Source of the DNA: Dermacentor variabilis
Taxonomy: Eukaryota; Arthropoda; Arachnida; Ixodida; Ixodidae
Reading direction: 5' to 3'
DNA: 64,000 bases
NCBI RefSeq assembly: GCF_050947875.1
Contig: NC_134570.1
Location: 244,892,584 to 244,956,583, forward strand
In this document: positions 49,001 to 62,646 of the stretch, piece after piece
Layout of the letters: every line of letters starts with the position of its first letter
How positions within the stretch are numbered: position 1 is the stretch's first letter
Position numbers and translations under genes: made by a program
The notes under the pieces: generated by a model
Told to the model about the DNA's origin: nothing
The model's database searches: none
The model's input: the letters and a program-made list of their open reading frames with translations, nothing else

Positions 49001-49270
49001 ACTTGTGGTTTGGCAGAAAAAAACGTCCGCGTCTGCCAAAACATGCATATGCATCCTTAAGAAGTGGTTTGGCACTAATCCATGCGCGGGTGCTAAAAAG
49101 AGCAGCATGGGCATGAATAGCATGTCGTTTGGCAGAAATCCACGTGCGCGCTCTGCCAGAAAGCTGCATGTGCATACATAACTTGTGGTTTTGCAGAAAA
49201 CAACATCCGCGTCTACCAAAAGATACACGTGCATGCTCAACAAATGGTTTGACACAAATCCATGCTGGGG
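46020..49270. repeat. Block VIII, copy 2, with two deletions
   Basis: Matches copy 1 at offset 2,495 and copy 3 at offset 5,664 up to about 48,840, then copy 3 at offset 6,081 from about 48,930. The 417-bp change is explained by a 60-bp deletion near 48,847 and a two-monomer deletion near 48,925. The copy carries the CATGAATAGCATGTCG subunit near 49,114, also seen near 55,194, 58,778, 60,569 and 63,252. Confidence 0.8.
48836..48856 (+). repeat. 60-bp deletion junction (one subunit lost)
   Basis: The sequence passes from subunit C (GAAATCCACGT) straight into the late part of subunit A (CCACGTCTGCCAAAAG). In copy 3 near 54,506-54,569 the two are separated by exactly 60 further bases, running from GCGCGCTCTGCC to AAAACAACGT. 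The ends share ACGT, so this looks like a microhomology-guided deletion that removed one 60-bp subunit and left the monomer short. Confidence 0.8.
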
Positions 49271-49273
49271 TGC

Positions 49274-51185
49274 TAAAAACAGCAGCATCGGCGTGCTTAG
49301 CACGTCGTTTGGCAGAAATTCACGTGCGTGCTCTGCCAAAAGCAGCTTGTGCATGCATAACTTGTGGTTTCGCAGAACACAACGTCCGCGTCTACCAAAA
49401 GATGCATGTGCATGCTCAACAAATGGTTTGACACAAATCCATGCTGGGGTGCTAAAAAAAGCAGCGTGGGCGTGCTTAGCACGTCGTTTGTCAAAAATCC
49501 AAGTGCACGCTCTGCCAATAGCAGCATGTGCATGCATAACTTGTAGTTTCGCAGAACACAACGTCCGCGTCTGCCAAAACAAGCATATGCATGATTAAGA
49601 AGTGGTTTCGCACAAATCCATCTGCGGGGGCTAAAAAGAACAGCATGGGCGTGCTTAGCTCGTCGTTTGGCAGAAATCCACGTGCGCGCTCTCCCAAAAG
49701 CAGCACGTGCGTGCATAACTTGTTGTTTTGCAGAAAACAACGTCCGCGTCTACCAAAAGATGTATGTGCATGCTTAACAAATGTTTTGACACAAATCCAT
49801 GCTGGGGTTCTAAAAAAAGCAGCGTGGGCGTGCTTAGCACGTCGTTTGGCGGACATCCAAGTGCGCGCTCTGCCAAAAGCAGCATGTGCTTGCATATCTT
49901 GTGGTTTTGCAGAAAACAACGCCCGCGTCTACCAAAAGATGCATCTGCATACTTAGCAAGTGGTTTGGCACAAATCCATGCGCGGGTGGTAAGAACAGCA
50001 GCATAGGCGTACTTAGCACGTTGTTTGGCAGAAATCCACGTGCGCGCTCTGCCACAAGCAGCATGTGCATGCATAACTTGTGGTTTCGCAGAAAACAACG
50101 TCCGCGTCTGCCAAAACATGCATATGCATGTTTAAGAAGTGGTTTGCCACAAATCCATGTGCGGGTGCTAAAAAGAGCAGCATCGACGTGCTTAGGACGC
50201 CGTTTAGCAGAAATCCACGTGCGCGCTCTGCCAAAAGCAGGACGTGCATGCATAACTTGTGGTTTGGCAGAAAACAACGTCCACGTCTGCCAAAAGATGG
50301 ATGTGCATGCTCAACAAGTGGTTTGGCACAAATCCATGCGCGGGTGCTAAAAAGAGCAGCATGGGCGTGCTTAGGACGTCGTTTGGCAGAAATCCACGTG
50401 CGCGCTCTGCCAAAAGCAGCATGTGCATGCACAACTTGTGGTTTGGCAGAAAACAACGTCCGCGTCTGCCAAAAGATGCATATGCATGCTCAACAAGTGG
50501 TTTGGCACAAATCCATGCGCGGATGCTAAAAAGAGCAGCATGGGCGTGCTTAGCACGTCGTTTGGCAGAAATCCACGTGCGCGGTCTTGGAAAAGCACCA
50601 TGTGCATGCATAACTTGTTGTTTTGCAGAAAACAACGTCCGCGTCTACCAAAAGATGCATGTGCATGCTTAACAAGTGATTTGGCGCAAATCCATGTGCG
50701 GGTGGTAAAAACAGCAGCATAGGCGTCCTTGCACGTCGTTTGGCAGAAATCCACGTGCGCGCTCTGCCAAAAGCAGCTTGTGCATGCATAACTTGTGGTT
50801 TCGCAGAACACAACGTCCGCGTCTACCAAAAGATGCATGTGCATGCTCAACAAATGGTTTGACACAAATCCATGCTGGGGTGCTAAATAGAGCCGCATGG
50901 GCGTGCTTAACACGTCGTTTGGCAGAACTCCACGTGCGCGCTCTGCCAGAAAGCTGCATGTGCGCACATACCTTGTGGTTTTGCAGAAAACAACATCCGC
51001 GTCTACCAAAAGATACACGTGCATGCTCAACAAGTGGTTTGGCACAAATCCATGCGCGGGTGCTAAAAAGAGCAGCATGGGCGTGCTTAGGACGTCGTTT
51101 GGCAGAAATCCACGTGCGCGCTCTGCCAAAAGCAGCATATGTATGCACATCTTGTGGTTTCGCAGAAAACAACGTCCGCGTCTGC
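49274..51185. repeat. Block VII, copy 3 with one monomer lost
   Basis: Matches 40,040-42,130. The offset falls by exactly 179 bp at about 50,460-50,515: copy 2 has a monomer with CATGTGCGGGCGCTAAAAAG that copy 3 lacks, and copy 3 passes directly to GCGCGGATGCTAAAAAG. This is a clean single-monomer deletion in register. Confidence 0.8.
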
Positions 51186-51389
51186 CAAAACATGCATATG
51201 CATGTTTAAGAAGTGGTTTGCCACAAATCCATGGGCGGGTGCTAAAAAGAGCAGCATGGGCATGCTTAGCATGTCGTTTGGCAGAAATCCACGTACGCGC
51301 TCTGCCAGAAAGCTGCATGTGCATACATAACTTGTGGTTTTGTAGAAAACAACATCCGCGTCTACCAAAAGATGCACGTGCATGCTCAA

Positions 51390-54300
51390 CAAGTGGTTTG
51401 GCACAAATCCATGCGCGGGTGCTAAAAAGAGCAATATGGGCGTGCTTAGCACGTCGTTTGGCAAAAATCCACGTGCGCGCTCTGCCAAAAGCAGCATGTG
51501 CATGGGTAACTTGCGGTTTGGCAGAAAAAAACGTCCGCCTCTGCCAAAACATGCATATGCATCCTTAACAAGTGGTTTGGCACAAATCCATGTGCGGGTG
51601 CTAAAAAGAAGAGCATGGGCGTGCTTAGTGCGTCGTTTGGCAGAAATGCACGTGCGCTCTGCCAAAAGCAGGACGTGCATGCATAACCTGTGGTTTGGCA
51701 GAAAACAACGTCCACGTCTGCCAAAAGATGGATGTGCATGCTCAACAAGTGGTTTGGCACAAATCCATGTGCGGGTGCTAAAAAGAGCAGCATGGGCGTG
51801 CTTAGGACGTCGTTTGGCAGAAATCCACGTGCGCGCTCTGCCAAAAGCAGCATGTGCATGCACAACTTGTGGTTTGGCAGAAAACACCGTCCGCGTCTAC
51901 CAAAATATGCATATACATACTTAACAAGTGGTTTGGCACAAATCCATGTGCGGGTGCTAAAAAGAACAGCATGGGCGTACTTAGCACGTCGTTTGGCAGA
52001 AATCTTCGTGCGAGCTCTGCCAAAAACAGCATGTGCATGCATATCTTGTGGTTTTGCAGAAAACAACGTCCGCGTCTACCAAAAGATGCATGTGCATGGT
52101 CAACAAGAGGTTTGGCACAAATCCATGTGCGGATGCTAAAAAGAGCAGCATGGGCGTGCTTAGCACGTCGTTTGGCAGAAATCCACGTGCGCGGTCTGCG
52201 AAAAGCACCATGTGCATGCATAACTTGTGGTTTTGCAGAAACAACGTCCGCGTCTACCAAAAGATGCATGTGCATGCTTAACAAGTGGTTTGGCACAAAT
52301 CCATGCGCGGGTGGTAAAAACAGCGCGCATAGGCGTGGTTAGCACGTCGTTTGGCAGAAATCCACGTGCGCGCTCTGCCAAAAGCAGCTTGTGCATGCAT
52401 AACTTGTGGTTTCACAGAACACAACGTCCGCGTCTACCAAAAGATGCATGCGCATGCTCAACTAATGGTTTGACACAAATCCATGCTGGGGTGCTAAAAA
52501 AGCAGCGTGGGCGTGCTTTGCACGTCGTTTGGCAAAAATCCAAGTGCGCGCTCTGCCAAAAGCAGCATGTGCATGCATAACTTGTGGTTTCGCAGAACAC
52601 AACGTCCGCGTCTGCCAAAACATGCATATGCATGCTTAACAAGTTGTTTGGCACAAATCCATGCGCGGGTGCTAAAAAGAGCAGTATGGGCGTGCTTAGC
52701 ACGTCGTTTGGCAGATATCCACGTGCGCGCTCGGCCAAAAGCAGCATGTGCATGCGTAACTTGTGGTTTCGCAGAAAACAACGTCCGCGTCTACCAAAAG
52801 ATGCATCTGCATGCTCAACAAGTGGTTTGGCACAAATCCATGCGCGGGTGGTAAGAACAGCAGCATAGGCGTACTTAGCACGTCGTTTCGCAGAAATCCA
52901 CGTGCGCGCTCTGCCAAAAGCAGCATGTGCATGCATAACTTGTGGTTTCGCAGAAAACAACGTCCGCGTCTGCCAAAACATGCATATGCATGTTTAAGAA
53001 GTGGTTTGGCACAAATCCATGTGCGGGTGCTAAAAAGAGCAGCATGGGCGTGCTTAGAACGTTGTTTTAAAGAAATCCACGCGCGCGCTCTGCCAAAAGC
53101 AGTGTGCATGCATAACTTGTGGTTTTGCATAAAACAACGCCCACGTCTACCAAAAGATGCATGTGCATGCTCAACAAGTGGTTTGGCACAAATCCATGCG
53201 CGTGTGCTAAAAAGAGCAGCACCGACGTGCTTAGGACGCCGTTTGGCAGAAATCCACGCGCGCTCTGCCAAAAGCAGCATGTGCATGCACAACCTGTGGT
53301 TTGGCAGAAAACAACGTCCGCGTCTGCCAAAACATGCATATGCATGCTTAACAAGTCGTTTGGCACAAATCCATGCGCGGGTGCTAAAAAGAGCAGTATG
53401 GGCGTGCTTAGCACGTCGTTTGGCAGATATCCACGTGCGCGCTCGGCCAAAAGCAGCATGTGCATGCGTAACTTGTGGTTTCGCAGAAAACAACGTCCGC
53501 GTCTGCCAAAACATGCATGTGCATGGTCAACAAGAGGTTTGGCACAAATCCATGCGCGGATGCTAAAAAGAGCAGCATGGGCGTGCTTTGCACGTCGTTT
53601 GGCAGAATTCCACGTGCGCGGTCTGCGAAAAGCACCATGTGCATGCATAACTTGTGGTTATGCAGAAAACAACGTCCGCGTCTACCAAAAGACGCATGTG
53701 CGTGCTTAACAAGTGGTTTGGCACAAATCCATGCGCGGGTGGTAAAAACAGCAGCATAGGCGTGGTTAGCACGTCGTTTGGCAGAAATCCACGTGCGCGC
53801 TCTGCCAAAAGCAGCTTGTGCATGCATAACTTGTGGTTTCGCAGAACACAACGTCCGCGTCTACCAAAAGATGCATGTGCATGCTCAACAAATGGTTTGA
53901 CATAAATCCATGCTGGGGTGCTAAAAAAAGCAGCGTGGGCGTGCTTAGCACGTCGTTTCGCAAAAATCCAAGTGCGCGCTCTGCCAAAAGCAGCATGTGC
54001 ATGCATAACTTGTGGTTTCGCAGAACACAACGTCCGCGTCTGCCAAAACATGCATATGCATGATTAAGAAGTGGTTTCGCACAAATCCATGCGCGGGTGC
54101 TAAAAAGAACAGCATGGGCGTGCTTAGCTCGTCGTTTGGCAGAAATCCACGTGCGCGCTCTCCCAAAAGCAGCACGTGCGTGCATAACTTGTTGTTTTGC
54201 AGAAAACAACGTCCGCGTCTACCAAAAGATGTATGTGCATGCTTAACAAATGTTTTGACACAAATCCATGCTGGGGTGCTAAAAAAAGCAGCGTGGGCGT

Positions 54301-55350
54301 GCTTAGCACGTCGTTTGGCAGACATCCAAGTACGCGCTCTGCCAAAAGCAGCATGTGCTTGCATATCTTGTGGTTTTGCAGAAAACAACGTCCGCGTCTA
54401 CCAAAAGTTGCATCTGCATGCTTAACAAGTGGTTTGGCACAAATCCATGCGTGGGTGGTAAGAACAGCAGCATAGGCGTACTTAGCACGTCGTTTGGCAG
54501 AAATCCACGTGCGCGCTCTGCCAAAAGCAGCATGTGCATGCATAACCTGTGGTTTGGCAGAAAACAACGTCCACGTCTGCCAAAAGATGGATGTGCATGC
54601 TCAACAAGAGGTTTGGCACAAATCCATGCGCGGATGCTAAAAAGAGCAGCATGGGCGTGCTTTGCACGTCGTTTGGCAGAAATCCACGTGCGCGGTCTGC
54701 GAAAAGCACCATGTGCATGCATAACTTGTGGTTTTGCAGAAAACAACGTCCGCGTCTACCAAAAGACGCATGTGCATGCTCAACAAGTGTTTTGGCACAA
54801 ATCCATGCGCGGGTGCTAAAAAGAGCAGCATCGATGTGCTTAGGACGCCGTTTGGCAGAAATCCACGTGCGCGGTCTGCCAAAAGCAGCATGCGCATGCA
54901 CAACTTGTGGTTTGGCAGAAAACAACGTCCGCGTCTGCCAAAACATGCATATGCATGCTTAACAAGTCGTTCGGCACAAATCCATGCGCGGGTTCTAAAA
55001 AGAGCAGTATGGGCATGCTTAGCACGTCGTTTGGCAGATATCCACGTGCGCGCTCGGCCAAAAGCAGCATGTACATGCGTAACTTGTGGTTTGGCAGAAA
55101 AAAACGTCCGCGTCTGCCAAAACATGCATATGCATCCTTAAGAAGTTGTTTGGCACTAATCCATGCGCGGGTGCTAAAAAGAGCAGCATGGGCATGAATA
55201 GCATGTCGTTTGGCAGAAATCCACGTGCGCGCTCTGCCAGAAAGCTGCATGTGCATACATAACTTGTGGTTTTGCAGAAAACAACATCCGCGTCTACCAA
55301 AAGATACACGTGCATGCTCAACAAATGGTTTGACACAAATCCATGCTGGG
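51390..55350. repeat. Block VIII, copy 3 (most complete)
   Basis: Contains the full order of block VIII without the deletions of copy 2. It matches copy 1 from 51,390 to about 53,426 and copy 2 from 51,684 to about 54,505, then again at 55,010-55,350. It serves as the reference for judging what was lost near 48.85 and 48.93 kb. Confidence 0.8.
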
Positions 55351-57330
55351 GTGCTAAAAAAAGCAGCGTGGGCGTGCTTAGCACGTCGTTTGGCAAAAAT
55401 CCAAGTGCGCGCTCTGCCAAAAGCAGCATGTGCATGCATAACTTGTGGTTTCGCAGAACACAACGTCCGCGTCTGCCAAAACATGCATATGCATGATTAA
55501 GAAGTGGTTTGGCACAAATCCATGCGCGGGTGCTAAAAAGAGCAGCATGGGCGTGCTTAGCACGTCGTTTGACAGAAATCTACGTGCGCGCTCTGCCAGA
55601 AAGCTGCATGTGCATACATAACTTGTGGTTTTGCAGAAAACAACGTCCACGTCTGCCAAAAGATGGATGTGCATGCTCAACAAGTGGTTTGGCACAAATC
55701 CATGCGCGGGTGCTAAAAAGAGCAGCATGGGCATGCTTAGCACATCGTTTGGCAGAAATCTACGCGCGCGCTCTCCCAAAAGCAGCACGTGCGTGCATAA
55801 CTTGTGGTTTTGCAGAAAACATCGTCCGCGTCTACCAAAAGATGCATGTGCATCCTTAACAAATGGTTTGACACAAATCCATGCTGGGGTGCTACAAAAA
55901 GCAGCGTTGGCGTGCTTAGCACGTCGTTTGGCAGAAATCCAAGCGCGCGCTCTGCCAAAAGCAGCATGTGCATGCATAACTTGTGGTTTGGAAGAAAACA
56001 ACATCCGCATCTGCCAAAACATACATATGCATCCTTAATAAGTAGTTTGGCACAAATCCATGCGCGGGTGCTAAAAAAAGCAGCATGGGCGTGCTTAGCA
56101 CGTCGTTTGGCAGAAATCCACGTGCGCGCTCTGCCAGAAAGCTGCATGTGCATACATAACTCGTGGTTTTTCAGAAAACAACATCCGCGTCTACCAAAAG
56201 ATACACGTGCATGCTTAAAAGGTGGTTTGGCACAAATCCGTGTGCGGGTGCTAAAAAGAACAGCATGGGCGTACTTAGCTCGTCGTTTGGCAGAAATGCA
56301 CGTGCGCGCTCTGCCAAAGCAGGACGTGCATGCATAACATGTGGTTTGGCAGAAAACAACGTCCACGTCTGCCAAAAGATGGATGTGCATGCTCAACAAG
56401 TGGTTTGGCACAAATCCATGCGCGGGTGCTAAAAAGAGCAGCATTAGCGTGCTTAGGACGTCGTTTGGCAGAAATCCACGTGCGCGCTCTGCCAAAAGCA
56501 GCATGTGCATGCACAACTTGTGGCTTGGCAGAAAACAACGTCCGCGTCTACCAAAAGATGCATGTGCATGCTTAACAAGTGGTTTGGCACAAATCCATGC
56601 GCGGGTGGTAAAAACAGCAGCATAGGCGTCCTTGCACGTCGTTTGGCAGAAATCCTCGTGCGCGCTCTGCCAAAAGCAGCTTGTGCATGCATAACTTGTG
56701 GTTTCGCAGAACACAACGTCCGCGTCTATAAAAAGATGCACGTGCATGCTCAATAAATGGTTTGACACAAATCCATGCTGGGGTGCTAAAAAAAGCAGCG
56801 TGGGCGTGCTTAGCACGTCGTTTGGCAAAAATTCATGTGCGTGGTCTGCCAAAAGCAGCATGTTTATGCATAACTTGTGGTTTCGCAGAACACAACGTCC
56901 GCGTCTGCCAAAACATGCATATGCATGATTAAGAAGTGGTGTGGCACAAATCCATGCGCGGGTGCTAAAAAGAGCAGCATGGGCGTGCTTAGCACGTCGT
57001 TTGGCAGAAATCCACGTGCGCACTCTGCCAGAAAGCTGCATGTGCATACATAACTTGTGGTTTTGCAGAAAACAACATCCGCGTCTACCAAAAGATACAC
57101 GTGCATGCTTAAAAGGTGGTTTGGCACAAATCCGTGTGCGGGTGCTAAAAAGAACAGCATGGGTGTACTTAGCTCGTCGTTTGGCAGAAATGCACGTGCG
57201 CGCTCTGCCAAAAGCAGGACGTGCATGCATAACTTGTGGTTTGGCAGAAAACAACGTCCACGTCTGCCAAAAGATGTATGTGAATGCTCAACAAGTGGTT
57301 TGGCACAAATCCATGCGCGGGTGCTAAAAA
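55350..57330. repeat. Block IX, copy 1
   Basis: Its right part (about 57,030-57,420) matches 59,180-59,570 at an offset of 2,150 bp, twelve monomers plus two bases. Shared markers are GATACACGTGCATGCTTAAAAG, CATGGGTGTACTTAGCTCG and GCATGAGCATGCAC. An earlier, more diverged version of the same order lies at about 56,140-56,530. The longest minus-strand open frame of the window (55,737-57,254, 505 codons) lies here and consists only of 20-residue satellite repeats. Confidence 0.7.
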
Positions 57331-57699
57331 GAGCAGCATGGGCGTGCTTAGGACGTCGTTTGGCAGAAATCCACGTGCGCGCTCTGCCAAAAGCAGCATG
57401 AGCATGCACAACTTGTGGCTTGGCAGAAAACAACGTCCGCGTCTGCCAAAACATGCATATGCATGCTTAACAAGTGGTTTGGCACAAATCCATGTGCGGG
57501 TGCTAAAAAGAACAGCATGGGCGTACTTAGCACATCGTTTGGCAGAAATCCACATGCGCGCTCTGCCAAAAGCAGCTTGTGCATGCATAACTTGTGGTTT
57601 CGCAGAACACAACGTCCGCGTCTACCAAACGATGCATGTGCATGCTCAACAAATGGTTTGACACAAATCCATGCTGGGGTGCTAAAAAAAGCAGCGTGG

Positions 57700-58040
57700 G
57701 CGTGCTTAGCACGTCGTTTGGCAAAAATCCAAGTGCGCGCTCTGCCAAAAGCAGCACGTGCGTGCATAACTTGTTGTTTTGCAGAAAACAACGTCCGCGT
57801 CTACCAAAAGATGTATGTGCATGCTTAACAGATGTTTTGACACAAATCCATGCTGGGGTGCTAAAAAAAGCAGCGTGGGCGTGCTTAGCACGTCGTTTGG
57901 CAGACATCCAAGTGCGCGCTCTGCCAAAAGCAGCATGTGCTTGCATATCTTGTGGTTTTGCAGAAAACAACGTCCGCGTCTACCAAAAGATGCATCTGCA
58001 TGCTTAACAAGTGGTTTGGCACAAATACATGCGCGGGTGG
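57700..58040. repeat. Short HOR tile, copy 1 of 4
   Basis: Two monomers carrying GCACGTGCGTGCATAACTTG, TTGTTTTGCAG, GATGTATGTGC and CAGATGTTTTGAC recur near 59,671-60,010 (offset 1,971), 60,029-60,390 (offset 358 from the previous) and 62,713-63,073. Four closely related tiles in 5.4 kb show very local amplification. Confidence 0.75.
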
Positions 58041-59962
58041 TAAGAACAGCAGCATAGGCGTACTTAGCACGTCGTTTGGCAGAAATCCACGTGCGCGCTC
58101 TGCCAAAAGTAGCATGTGCATGCACAACTTGTGGTTTGGCAGAAAACAACGTCCGCGTCTGCCGAAACATGCATATGCATGTTTAAGAAGTGGTTTGGCA
58201 CAAATCCATGTGCGGGTGCTAAAAAGAGCAGCATGGGCGTGCTTAGAACGTTGTTTTAAAGAAATCCACGCGCGCGCTCTGCCAAAAGCAGAATGTACAT
58301 GCATAACTTGTGGTTTTGCATAAAACAACGTCCACGTCTACCAAAAGATGCATGTGCATGCTCAACAATTGGTTTGGCACAAATCCATGCGCGGGTGCTA
58401 AAAAGAGCAGCATCGACGTGCTTAGGACGCCGTTTGGCAGAAATCCACGTGCGCGGTCTGCCAAAAGCAGCATGTGTATGCACAACTTGTGGTTTGGCAG
58501 AAAACAACGTCCGCGTCTGCCGAAACATGCATATGCATGCTTGACAAGTCGTTTGGCACAAATCCATGCGCGGGTGCTAAAAAGAGCAGTATAGGCGTGC
58601 TTATCACGTCGTTTGGCAGATATCCACGTGCGCGCTGGGCCAAAAGCAGCATGTGCATGCGTAACTTCTGGTTTGGCAGAAAAAAACGTCCGCGTCTGCC
58701 AAAACATGCATATGCATCCTTAAGAAGTGGTTTGGCACTAATCCATGCGCGGGTGCTAAAAAGAGCAGCATGGGCATGAATAGCATGTCGTTTGGCAGAA
58801 ATCCACGTGCGTGCTCTGCCAGAAAGCTGCATGTGCATACATAACTTGTGGTTTTGCAGAAAACAACATCCGCGTCTACCAAAAGATGCACGTGCATGCT
58901 CAACAAGTGGTTTGGCACAAATCTATGCGCGGGTGCTAAAAAGAGCAACATGGGCGTGCTTAGGACGTCGTTTGGCAGAAATCCACGTGCGCGCTCTGCC
59001 AAAAGCAGCATGTGCCTACACAACTTGTGGTTTGGCAGAAAACAACGTCCGCGTCTGCCAAAACATGCATATGCATGCTTAACAAGTGGTGTGGCACAAA
59101 TCCATGCGCGGGTGCTAAAAAGAGCAGCATGGGCGTGCATAGCACGTCGTTTGGCAGAAATCCACGTGCGTACTCTGCCAGAAAGCTGCATGTGCATACA
59201 TAACTTGTGGTTTTGCAGAAAACAACATCCGCGTCTACCAAAAGATACACGTGCATGCTTAAAAGGTGGTTTGGCACAAATCCGTGTGCGGGTGCTAAAA
59301 AGAACAGCATGGGTGTACTTAGCTCGTCGTTTGGCAGAAATGCACGTGCGCGCTCTGCCAAAAGCAGGACGTGCATGCATAACTTGTGGTTTGGCAGAAA
59401 ACAACGTCCACGTCTGCCAAAAGATGGATGTGCATGCTCAACAAGTGGTTTGGCACAAATCCATGCGCGGGTGCTAAAAAGAGCAGCATGGGCGTGCTTA
59501 GGACGTCGTTTGGCAGAAATCCACGTGCGCGCTCTGCCAAAAGCAGCATGAGCATGCACAACCTGTGGCTTGGCAGAAAACAACGTCCGCGTCTACCAAA
59601 AGATGCATGTGCATGCTCAACAAATGGTTTGACACAAATCCCTGCTGGGGTGCTAAAAAAAGCAGCGTGGGCGTGCTTAGCACGTCGTTTGGCAAAAATC
59701 CAAGTGCGCGCTCTGCCAAAAGCAGCACGTGCGTGCATAACTTGTTGTTTTGCAGAAAACAACGTCCGCGTCTACCAAAAGATGTATGTGCATGCTTAAC
59801 AGATGTTTTGACACAAATCCATGCTGGGGTGCTAAAAAAAGCAGCGTGGGCGTGCTTAGCACGTCGTTTGGCAGACATCCAAGTGCGCGCTCTGCCAAAA
59901 GCAGCATGTGCTTGCATATGTTGTGGTTTTGCAGAAAACAACGTCCGCGTCTACGAAAAGAT

Positions 59963-61316
59963 GCACCTGCATGCTTAACAAGTGGTTTGGCACAAATCCA
60001 TGCGCGGGTGCTTAAAAGAACAGCATGGGCGTGCTTAGCTCGTCGTTTGGCAGAAATCCACGTGCGCGCTCTCCCAAAAGCAGCACGTGCGTGCATAACT
60101 TGTTGTTTTGCAGAAAACAACGTCCGCGTCTAACAAAAGATGTATGTGCATGCTTAACAGATGTTTTGACACAAATCCATGCTGGGGTGCTAAAAAAAGC
60201 AGCGTGGGCGTGCTTAGCACGTCGTTTGGCAGACATCCAAGTGCGCGCTCTGCCAAAAGCAGCATGTGCTTGCATATCTTGTGGTTTTGCAGAAAACAAC
60301 GTCCGCGTCTACCAAAAGATGCATCTGCATGCTTAACAAGTGGTTTGGCACAAATACATGCGCGGGTGGTAAGAACAGCAGCATAGGCGTACTTAGCACG
60401 TCGTTTGGCAGAAATCCACGTGCGCGCTCTGCCAACAGCAGCATGTGCCTACACAACTTGTGGTTTGGCAGAAAACAACGTCCGTGTCTGCCAAAACATG
60501 CATATGCATCCTTAAGAAGTGGTTTGGCACTAATCCATGTGCGGGTGCTAAAAAGAGCAGCATGGGCATGAATAGCATGTCGTTTGGCAGAAATCCACGT
60601 GCGTGCTCTGCCAGAAAGCTGCATGTGCATACATAACTTGTGGTTTTGCAGAAAACAACATCCGCGTCTACCAAAAGATACACGTGCATGCTCAACAAGT
60701 GGTTTGGCACAAATCTATGCGCGGGTGCTAAAAAGAGCAACATGGGCGTGCTTAGGACGTCGTTTGGCAGAAATCCACGTGCGCGCTCTGCCAAAAGCAG
60801 CATGTGCCTACACAACTTGTGGTTTGGCAGAAAACAACGTCCGCGTCTGCCAAAACATGCATATGCATGCTTAACAAGTGGTTTGGCACAAATCCATGCG
60901 CGGGTGCTAAAAAGAGCAGCATGGGCGTGCTTAGGACGTCGTTTGGCAGAAATCCACGTGCGCGCTCTGCCAAAAGCAGCATGTGCATACACAACTTGTG
61001 GTTTGGCAGAAAACAACCTCCGCGTCTGCCAAAACATGCATATGCATGCTTAATAAGTGGTTTGGCACAAATCCATGTGCGGGTGCTAAAAAGAACAGCA
61101 TGGGCGTGCTTAGCACGTCGTTTGGGAGAAATCTACGTGCGAGCTCTGCGAAAAGCACCATGTGCATGCATAACTTGCTTTGCAGAAAACAACGTCCGCG
61201 TCTACCAAAAGATGCTTATGCATGCTTAACAAGTGGTTTGGCACAAATCCATGCGCGGGTGGTAAAAACAGCAGCATAGGCGTGCTTAGCACGTCGTTTG
61301 GCAGAAATCCACGTGC
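59963..61316. repeat. Right-end HOR, copy 1 (15-monomer period)
   Basis: Matches 62,647-64,000 at an offset of 2,684 bp, 15 monomers less one base. Shared private features include GCTTAAAAGAACAGC, CCAACAGCAGC with GTGCCTACACAAC, CATGAATAGCATGTCG, AAATCTATGCGCGGG, GAAAACAACCTCC, GCTTAATAAGTGG and a 3-bp deletion in AACTTGCTTTGCAG near 61,168. Confidence 0.85.
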
Positions 61317-62646
61317 GCGCTCTGCCAAAAGCAGCTTGTGCATGCATAACTTGTGGTTTCGCAGAGCACAACGTCCGCGTCTACCAAAAGATGCATGTGC
61401 ATGCTCAACAAATGGTTTGACACAAATCCATGCTGGGGTGCTAAAGAAAGCAGCGTGGGCGTGCTTAGCACGTCGTTTGGCAAAAATCAAAGTGCGCGCT
61501 CTGCCAAAAGCAGCATGTGCATGCATAACTTGTGGTTTCGCAGAACACAACGTCCGCGTCTGCCAAAACATGCATATGCATGATTAAGAAGTGGTTTGGC
61601 ACAAATCCATGCGCGGGTGCTAAAAAGAGCAGCATGGGCGTGCTTAGCACGTCGTTTGACAGAAATCCACGTGCGCGCTCTGCCAGAAAGCTGTATGTGC
61701 ATACATAACTTGTGGCTTTGCAGAAAACAACATCCGCGTCTACCAAAAGATACACGTGCATGCTCAACAAGTGGTTTGGCACAAATCCATGCGCGGGTGC
61801 TAAAAAGAGCAGCATGGGCGTGCTTAGGACGTCGTTTGGCAGAGATCCACGTGCGCGCTCGGCCAAAAGCAGCATGTGCATGCATAACTTGCGGTTTGGC
61901 AGAAAACAACGTCTGGGTCTGCCAAAAGATGGATATGCATGCTCAACAAGTGGTTTGGCACAAATCCGTGTGCGGGTGCTAAAAAGAACAGCATGGGCGT
62001 GCTTAGCTCGTCGTTTGGCAGAAATCCACGTGCGCGCTCTCCCAAAAGCAGCACGTGCGTGCATAAATTGTGGTTTTGCAGAAAACAACGTCCGCGTCCG
62101 CCAAAACATGCATATGCATGCTTAACAAGTGGTTTGGCACAACTCCGTGTGCGGGTGCTAAGAAGAACAGCATGGGCGTGCTTAGCTCGTCGTTTGGCAG
62201 AAATCCACGTGCGCGCTCTCCCAAAAGCAGCACGTGCGTGCATAACTTGTGGTTTTGCAGAAAACAACGTCCGCGACTACCAAAAGATGCATGTGCATGC
62301 TTAACATGTGGTTTGGCACAAATCCATGCGCGGGTGCTAAAAAGAGCAGCATGGGCGTGCTTAGCAAGTCGTTTGGCAGAAATCCACGTGCGCGCTCTGC
62401 CAAAAGCAGCATGTGCGTGCGTAACTTGTGGTTGGGCAGCAAAAATCGTCCGCGTTTGCCAAAACATGCATATGCATCCTTAAGAAGTGGTTTGGCACTA
62501 ATCTATGTGCGGGTGCTAAAAAGAGCAGCATGGGCGTGCTTAGCACGTCGTTTGGCAGAAATCCACGCGCGCGCTCTGGAAAAAGCATCATCTGCATGCA
62601 TAACTTGTGGTTTTGCAGAAAACAACGTCCGCGTCCACCAAAAGAT

